Shown in pieces: positions 50,801-53,914 of a DNA stretch of 53,914 nucleotides. The notes under the pieces were generated by a model that saw only the letters and a list, made by a program, of their open reading frames with translations, searched no databases and had not been told where the DNA came from. Positions within the stretch are counted from its first letter, which is position 1; each line of letters starts with the position of its first letter. Made by a program: the position numbers and the translations under genes. Where the stretch lies: assembly GCA_002591745.1 (NCBI GenBank), contig PDLQ01000032.1, positions 1-53,914 of the forward strand, read 5' to 3'. This DNA is from Lewinellaceae bacterium SD302 (GTDB taxonomy: Bacteria > Bacteroidota > Bacteroidia > Chitinophagales > Saprospiraceae).

Positions 50801-51541
50801 CGAGTTCTTGTCGGCCAGGGTTGGCAGTTTTACGAAGTGGGTGGCCAGACGGGTACTACCATTCTTGTTTAGTTTCAGCTTACCCTTCAGGTTCACCGCG
50901 CGAATGCCGTTTTGTTGGGTCGTTTGCTGTTCGGTCTGCATCCAGTTGCCGTTTGTTTCCAGGCTGGCGGCAACCGGAAGAGACTGCACGGCCACGTCCA
51001 GCAGGAGTTCCGTGTCTTCGCTCAGTTGCTTTACGGTAAAGACCCGCTCCAATCCTGCTTGCCCTTCGGGACCGGCCAGGTATTCCGGACGCTCACTGAC
51101 AATGATGGGCGCAGCGTCGCCGGGTGCTTTAAGTTCGGTCTGAATGTAGACCTGTCCATTTTCAAAGCGGTGGCCCCGGTACTGTAGTTCGGGTTTGCTT
51201 TCCTGGCCGTTACTGATGATCGTCCAGGGGTTATCGGTCTCGTTTTGCAGCCAGCCACGGCCCATGCTCAGTGGTTGTGGGCCGTGGGCGGTGGTGTAGA
51301 CCGCTCCGTCCAGTTCCACGTCGCCCCGCCATGCTTTGTAAAGCGCTCCGGTCTGGGCACTGTAGGCTACGTAGAGGTCGTCGTTTAACGCCACGGTGAG
51401 CATCCTGGGCTGCTCATCCAGTACGGAGCGGAAGACCCAGGGAGAGTAGGGACGGTCGTAAGTAATGGCTTCCTCGTCTTGGCAGGAAGTGAGGCAAACA
51501 AAAGACATTAACGCCAGGGCGGCGAATATTTTAATAGGCAT
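47855..51541 (-). CDS. Large lipoprotein with cytochrome c, PA14, propeller and DUF1080 domains
   Basis: 1228 residues. A lipoprotein signal (MPIKIFAALALMSFVCLTSCQ) is followed by: an N-terminal beta domain (about 30-240); a cytochrome c module with haem motif CKTCH (270-274) and Met ligand candidates after AHPQIPDVEINKMVAWVMSLD; a PA14 carbohydrate-binding-type domain (about 410-500, SDDGSRLFIDGQQVILHDG); a glucose/sorbosone-dehydrogenase-like propeller (about 540-900, GMDFLSDGRLVISTWD, GLRTPNGIGIGVDGELFIADN); and a C-terminal DUF1080 (3-keto-disaccharide hydrolase) domain (about 1020-1228, GWKLLFNGHDLRGWHTY, NSGIIYNI). It suggests surface oxidation and cleavage of glycans with electrons passed to haem (inference). 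Carries 9-mer copy 15. Confidence 0.88.
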   Translation of the reverse strand: MPIKIFAALALMSFVCLTSCQDEEAITYDRPYSPWVFRSVLDEQPRMLTVALNDDLYVAYSAQTGALYKAWRGDVELDGAVYTTAHGPQPLSMGRGWLQNETDNPWTIISNGQESKPELQYRGHRFENGQVYIQTELKAPGDAAPIIVSERPEYLAGPEGQAGLERVFTVKQLSEDTELLLDVAVQSLPVAASLETNGNWMQTEQQTTQQNGIRAVNLKGKLKLNKNGSTRLATHFVKLPTLADKNSPDPAGVSADTRSEGERLIERNGCKTCHNQYVRTVGPAYNAVAERYPNTAANREMLAGRVKNGAKGKWGQAAMIAHPQIPDVEINKMVAWVMSLDADTDAGSSGENTDSDDFKVAVSDAVSSSENINDDRLRPGLRIKVWQDIPPSTNSVNDLDWNSTPDYEGAVSEIEIEGASWGSLEDFFAAQFTGYLRVPETSNYLFRLRSDDGSRLFIDGQQVILHDGLHGASPMDGELALQAGNHPIRLDFFENGGGQAVFLEWRSFFSPEWEIIPMAHLGYDADMPFADLGANPMRRDLSFPGDGERLAGVHPSYTLSQARPNGFAPKVGGMDFLSDGRLVISTWDAEGAVYVLDGVQSGNPAEITYKKIATGLAEPLGLKVVNDTIYVAQKQEVTMLLDHNGDEEIDEYRTVANGWAVSANFHEFTFGLAHKEPYLYATLAIAILPGGASADPQIPSRGKAVRINRHTGELEYIASGLRTPNGIGIGVDGELFIADNQGDWLPSSKILHLTEGAFFNSYAVEKNETKTPKQPVVWLPQDVIGNSPSTPTYLEDGPYKGQMIHGEVTHGGIKRVFVEEVDGEYQGAVFRFIQGLEAGVNRIVWGPDTALYVGMVGSTGNWGDAGKLMYGLQRLKYNGEAAFEMLAVRAKSNGLEIELTQPLARGLGGDADTYRIAQWRYVPTANYGGPRIDEVDLDIAGVHISEDRRTVFLELPGMKEGHVVHLRLPYDWMSEAETPIWSTEAWYTLNSIPSAQPGFNRPAPNSATPNTLSKAEQDAGWKLLFNGHDLRGWHTYGQDTVGKAWKVNSEGSLYLDTSEKDGWQVKGGGDIVTDQSYENYELELEWKIAPCGNSGIIYNIVEDDQSDYMWQTGPEMQILDNSCHPDAQYPTHRAATLYDMLEVSQENVKSVGQWNKVRLVVTDGQVKHYLNNRLVVEYPNVGKEWERMIKRSKFKDMKLFGKSTSGRIGLQDHGDGVWFRNVKVRELE
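50460..50468 (+). repeat. GCTACTTTG repeat, copy 15 (coding, AAGTC tail)
   Basis: GACACTGCTACTTTGAAGTC. In the minus-strand lipoprotein gene it encodes DDFKVAV, in the linker between the cytochrome c and PA14 domains. It is the only AAGTC-tailed copy found in a gene. Confidence 0.8.
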
Positions 51542-51667
51542 GGATCGGCTCTTTACTAAATTTCAACTGGCCCAAGATACAAAGGGTCTGGATTTGGTTG
51601 ACCTTATCCCCCAAGGGGCAAGACAACTCCCTCAAGTCCGCGACTATCATCGAAAGTAATTGGCGAG

Positions 51668-51710
51668 CAATATGTATGACCAATATGTATGACTTCAAAG
51701 TAGCAAGGCT
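51668..51710. repeat. Tandem 13-mer followed by GCTACTTTG copy 16
   Basis: CAATATGTATGAC twice in tandem (51668-51693) runs directly into GACTTCAAAGTAGCAAGGCT (core 51696-51704 on minus). It reads toward the lipoprotein start, 155 bp away. Confidence 0.8.
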
Positions 51711-51902
51711 GGTTGCGCGTTTCAAGGACATGGTGAACTCAAATCAGAGAACCGCTTACCGTCTGCGATACTCAGTAAAGCTATGGTAATAGTATTAGTT
51801 ACTGAAATGGGGCTATGCTATGGAAAGATTATCGATGATTTGATTATGGAAGCCAGAAGACATATTAACATAAAATATTTTATATATATCAAAACATCAC
51901 CT
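51711..51902. other. Intergenic region upstream of the giant gene
   Basis: No gene recognised. The last 40 bases before the -7 box are strongly AT-rich (AACATAAAATATTTTATATA), like an UP element. Confidence 0.4.
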
Positions 51903-51910
51903 TACCTTCG
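51903..51910 (+). promoter_or_regulatory. -7 box TACCTTCG
   Basis: TACCTTCG, one change from TAnnTTTG, after an AT-rich tract and 123 nt before the ATG at 52034. It implies a leader of about 115 nt. Confidence 0.5.
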
Positions 51911-52033
51911 TGGTTAGTTTTGAGTTTAGCCCCTTTTGGGCCCGGTTCGTTTCTTTCAAGCGACCCTCCTCTAATACAAACAAGCATCATCACCTGGATT
52001 TTTTACCTGTTTTTTAGTCATAATCGAAACCAA

Positions 52034-53914
52034 ATGAGACGAACCTTACCCAGCGCGGCCATCGGCCGGCTTTTTACCTTTCTATGTCTGCTTACCTTTT
52101 CCGGGGCACTTAGCACCCAGTCGGTATTTGTGGACCCCGCCGGCGCGGATGTCGGCAATTGTTCCATGCCTGGTTCTCCCTGCCTAACGATCGGCTACGC
52201 CGTCAGTCAGGCTATGGCCGGGGGTACGGTAGAAGTAGCTGCCGGCACCTACAACGAAAATGTCAACATTGACAAGTCACTTACTCTCCAGGGTACCGGC
52301 AATCCTACGGTACAGGGCAGTGATGTCTCTTTGGGTACTTTCCAGGTTCTGCCGAATGTGAATGATGTGACCATCGACGGCTTTACCCTCATTGGATTCG
52401 ATGCGGCTAACGCCGGTTCGGAAACTGCCGCTTTGTATCTGCAAGGCGCACACAGCAACATCACCATTACAAATAACACCATTACGGCCAATGGCGATGC
52501 AGGGTTCACCGAAGAATTCGGAGCCCTTAACGATAACCTGGTCATCGACGGAAACACGTTTGACGGTCAGACCTTCCCCGGTGCTCAGGCTGGTGGCTGT
52601 GGTTTTGGTAACCAGTTTTCCGACCCTACTGTACCACGTCAGCTGGTCGTGATCGGAAATAGCGATACGAACGTACAGTTCACCAACAACATCATCAGCG
52701 GTACGGCCGGTAGCACGACCACCGCCGCCGGCTGCGAAACCACTGGTCAGGGTAATACCCTGGTGACCATCGACGCCCCGGGCGCGGTCATTACCGGTAA
52801 TACCTTTAGCGGTACCACAGCTCGCTTCGCCTCAATGCTGCGCACCCGTGGTGACGCCAATACCATCACTGGAAATACCTTTGACGGTACGAATCTGATC
52901 TCTACCACGACCTTTCATTTTCTGACGGATAATACCCTCATGGGCGGAACACCGGCAACCGCAGAGGACCTGGTCGCCGCTAATAGCTATGACCCCAACG
53001 AAGCCATTTTCGACGGAGGTGGGTCTTTTTCCATCGTGGCCTGTCCGGTTGAAGATACTACTGTTTTCGCCGGAGACATGTCCTGCGAGGTGGTTGTGGA
53101 ATTTGATGACGCTTCGGCTACCGTCACTTACGACCCACCCAGTGGAACAGCTTTTCAACTGGGAGATACGGAAGTCACCCGTATGGAAGATTTCGGGGGT
53201 GGTAACACCTTGGAATGTCTATTTACCGTAACCGTTTTAGACACGGTTTCTCCAACCCTGAATTGTCCACTTACTGACACGATTTTCCTGCCCGTGAGCG
53301 GCGACACCTTGTTCAGCCGCGCGGATTTCGTAGCTGAAATTGGAGTGTCTGCCACGGATAACTGTCCAATGGACCTTGGCAACATCCTAATTCCTAACGG
53401 TAACGTTAACCGGGCTTTCTCTTGTGATGACGCCGGTATGGTTCGTACGGTTTCTTTTGTTGTACGTGATGAAAGCGATAACGAAAGCGTCTGCATGGTG
53501 GATATCACTACGTTGGACACTATCGCTCCTATCTTGGAGTGTAGCGATATCACGGTTGCCCTGGACAGCAATGGCATGGCAATGATCGAGAACGACACGG
53601 CCCTGGACACCCTGTTCGACAACTGCGACATGGACCCATCCGGACCGTTCACGGTTGGTGGCCCTACCGCCCGCACCTTCGACTGTACCTTCGCCGATTC
53701 CACGGTGATCCGCACGGTAGTTGCGACCGACATGAGTGGTAATCAAGGCTCTTGCGATTACGAAGTGACCATCATTGACACCATTGCTCCGGTTCTGGAG
53801 TGCAGCGATATTACGGTTGCTCTGGACAGCAACGGCATGGCAATGATCGAGAACGACACCGCCCTGGACACCCTGTTCGACAACTGCGACATGGACCCCT
53901 CCGGACCATTTACG
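52034..53914 (+). CDS. Giant secreted beta-helix/HYR-repeat protein, 5' part
   Basis: The frame is open from ATG 52034 to the window edge (627 codons). A signal peptide (RLFTFLCLLTFSGALSTQ) is followed by a right-handed beta-helix domain (about 35-330: VFVDPAGADVGNCSMPGSPC, GGTVEVAAGTYNENVNIDKS, repeated ITNNTI / ITGNTF turns). HYR-like modules begin near PVEDTTVFAGDMSCEV. The last part shows an exact 261-nt (87-residue) tandem period: CSDITVALDSNGMAMIEND recurs, with few third-position differences. By analogy with the protein at the left edge it should end in a T9SS sorting domain, which is out of view. Long open frames on the opposite strand are shadows of this gene. Confidence 0.9.
   Translation, partial: MRRTLPSAAIGRLFTFLCLLTFSGALSTQSVFVDPAGADVGNCSMPGSPCLTIGYAVSQAMAGGTVEVAAGTYNENVNIDKSLTLQGTGNPTVQGSDVSLGTFQVLPNVNDVTIDGFTLIGFDAANAGSETAALYLQGAHSNITITNNTITANGDAGFTEEFGALNDNLVIDGNTFDGQTFPGAQAGGCGFGNQFSDPTVPRQLVVIGNSDTNVQFTNNIISGTAGSTTTAAGCETTGQGNTLVTIDAPGAVITGNTFSGTTARFASMLRTRGDANTITGNTFDGTNLISTTTFHFLTDNTLMGGTPATAEDLVAANSYDPNEAIFDGGGSFSIVACPVEDTTVFAGDMSCEVVVEFDDASATVTYDPPSGTAFQLGDTEVTRMEDFGGGNTLECLFTVTVLDTVSPTLNCPLTDTIFLPVSGDTLFSRADFVAEIGVSATDNCPMDLGNILIPNGNVNRAFSCDDAGMVRTVSFVVRDESDNESVCMVDITTLDTIAPILECSDITVALDSNGMAMIENDTALDTLFDNCDMDPSGPFTVGGPTARTFDCTFADSTVIRTVVATDMSGNQGSCDYEVTIIDTIAPVLECSDITVALDSNGMAMIENDTALDTLFDNCDMDPSGPFT
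53540..53914 (+). repeat. 261-bp tandem coding repeat (87-residue HYR module)
   Basis: 53540-53653 and 53801-53914 are nearly identical, differing mostly at silent positions, with a period of 261 bp. The repeat continues beyond the edge. Confidence 0.85.

Noticed and set aside
52249-53746. Several minus-strand open frames under the right-edge giant gene
   Set aside because: They are antisense to a continuous signal-peptide-bearing frame with beta-helix and HYR motifs; their translations show no domain.

Overview
The window looks like chromosomal DNA of a Bacteroidota member of the Saprospiria, most like Lewinella or a relative (inference). The reasons are giant HYR-type secreted proteins with C-terminal type IX secretion (T9SS) sorting domains, a GldH gliding lipoprotein, DUF2723, DUF1328, DUF4834-like and DUF5995 genes, a LytS/LytTR regulator with a beta-propeller sensor, and promoters with the Bacteroidota -7 element TAnnTTTG instead of a sigma70 box. 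Base composition is balanced and most genes are ordinary core genes.

Layout. 1-2040: C-terminal part of a giant T9SS substrate, closed by a strong terminator. 2187-6747: an HhH protein, a DUF5995 protein, a gluconokinase-like FGGY kinase, a small S23-type four-helix-bundle gene bracketed by tandem words, and dnaN. 6892-15558: an M16 peptidase-like protein, a secreted esterase, a membrane protein, mnmG, mscL, an effector-associated-domain-like (EAD11-like) membrane protein and gldH. 15706-18870: dnaJ and grpE, tRNA-Leu(GAG), an RluA-type pseudouridine synthase and a tiny DUF4834-like gene. 19001-26204: a DUF2723 protein, a DUF1328 protein, an MsbA-type ABC exporter and a SPOR protein. 26456-29506: an ECF sigma / putative anti-sigma / LTxxQ trio and a TPR protein. 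29702-37281 (all minus): rbfA, secG, a TPR-like protein, a sodium symporter, a LytTR regulator and its propeller histidine kinase. 37685-43203: a serine hydrolase, an MsrA-like protein, an AraC regulator, an NTF2/DJ-1 fusion and an M20 deacetylase. 43442-51541 (all minus): a secreted protein, an APC permease with Usp domains, a GxxExxY protein and a large lipoprotein with cytochrome c, PA14, propeller and DUF1080 domains. 52034 to the end: N-terminal part of a second giant secreted protein, open at the right edge.

The most unusual content is a dense set of short dispersed repeats. The main one is the 9-mer GCTACTTTG (CAAAGTAGC on the other strand). I count 16 exact copies, 8 per strand, against about 0.4 expected by chance. 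All 16 have a C four bases before the core, and nearly all have an AGTC-like tail. Copies occur both between genes and inside genes. The single intergenic copies tend to read toward a gene start, and two intergenic pairs are inverted and bracket 120-170 bp elements. Other families are a 22-bp-stem hairpin (two copies), a 144-bp MITE with perfect 26-bp inverted repeats and a TAAT target duplication whose in-silico removal restores an overlapping msrA-araC gene junction, arrays of CCAAAAG words with palindromic spacers, a 164-bp MITE nested in a larger inverted repeat, and inverted clusters of tandem words that are either empty or carry one small gene (S23-type or GxxExxY).

All product names come from reading motifs and translated sequence; no database search was possible.
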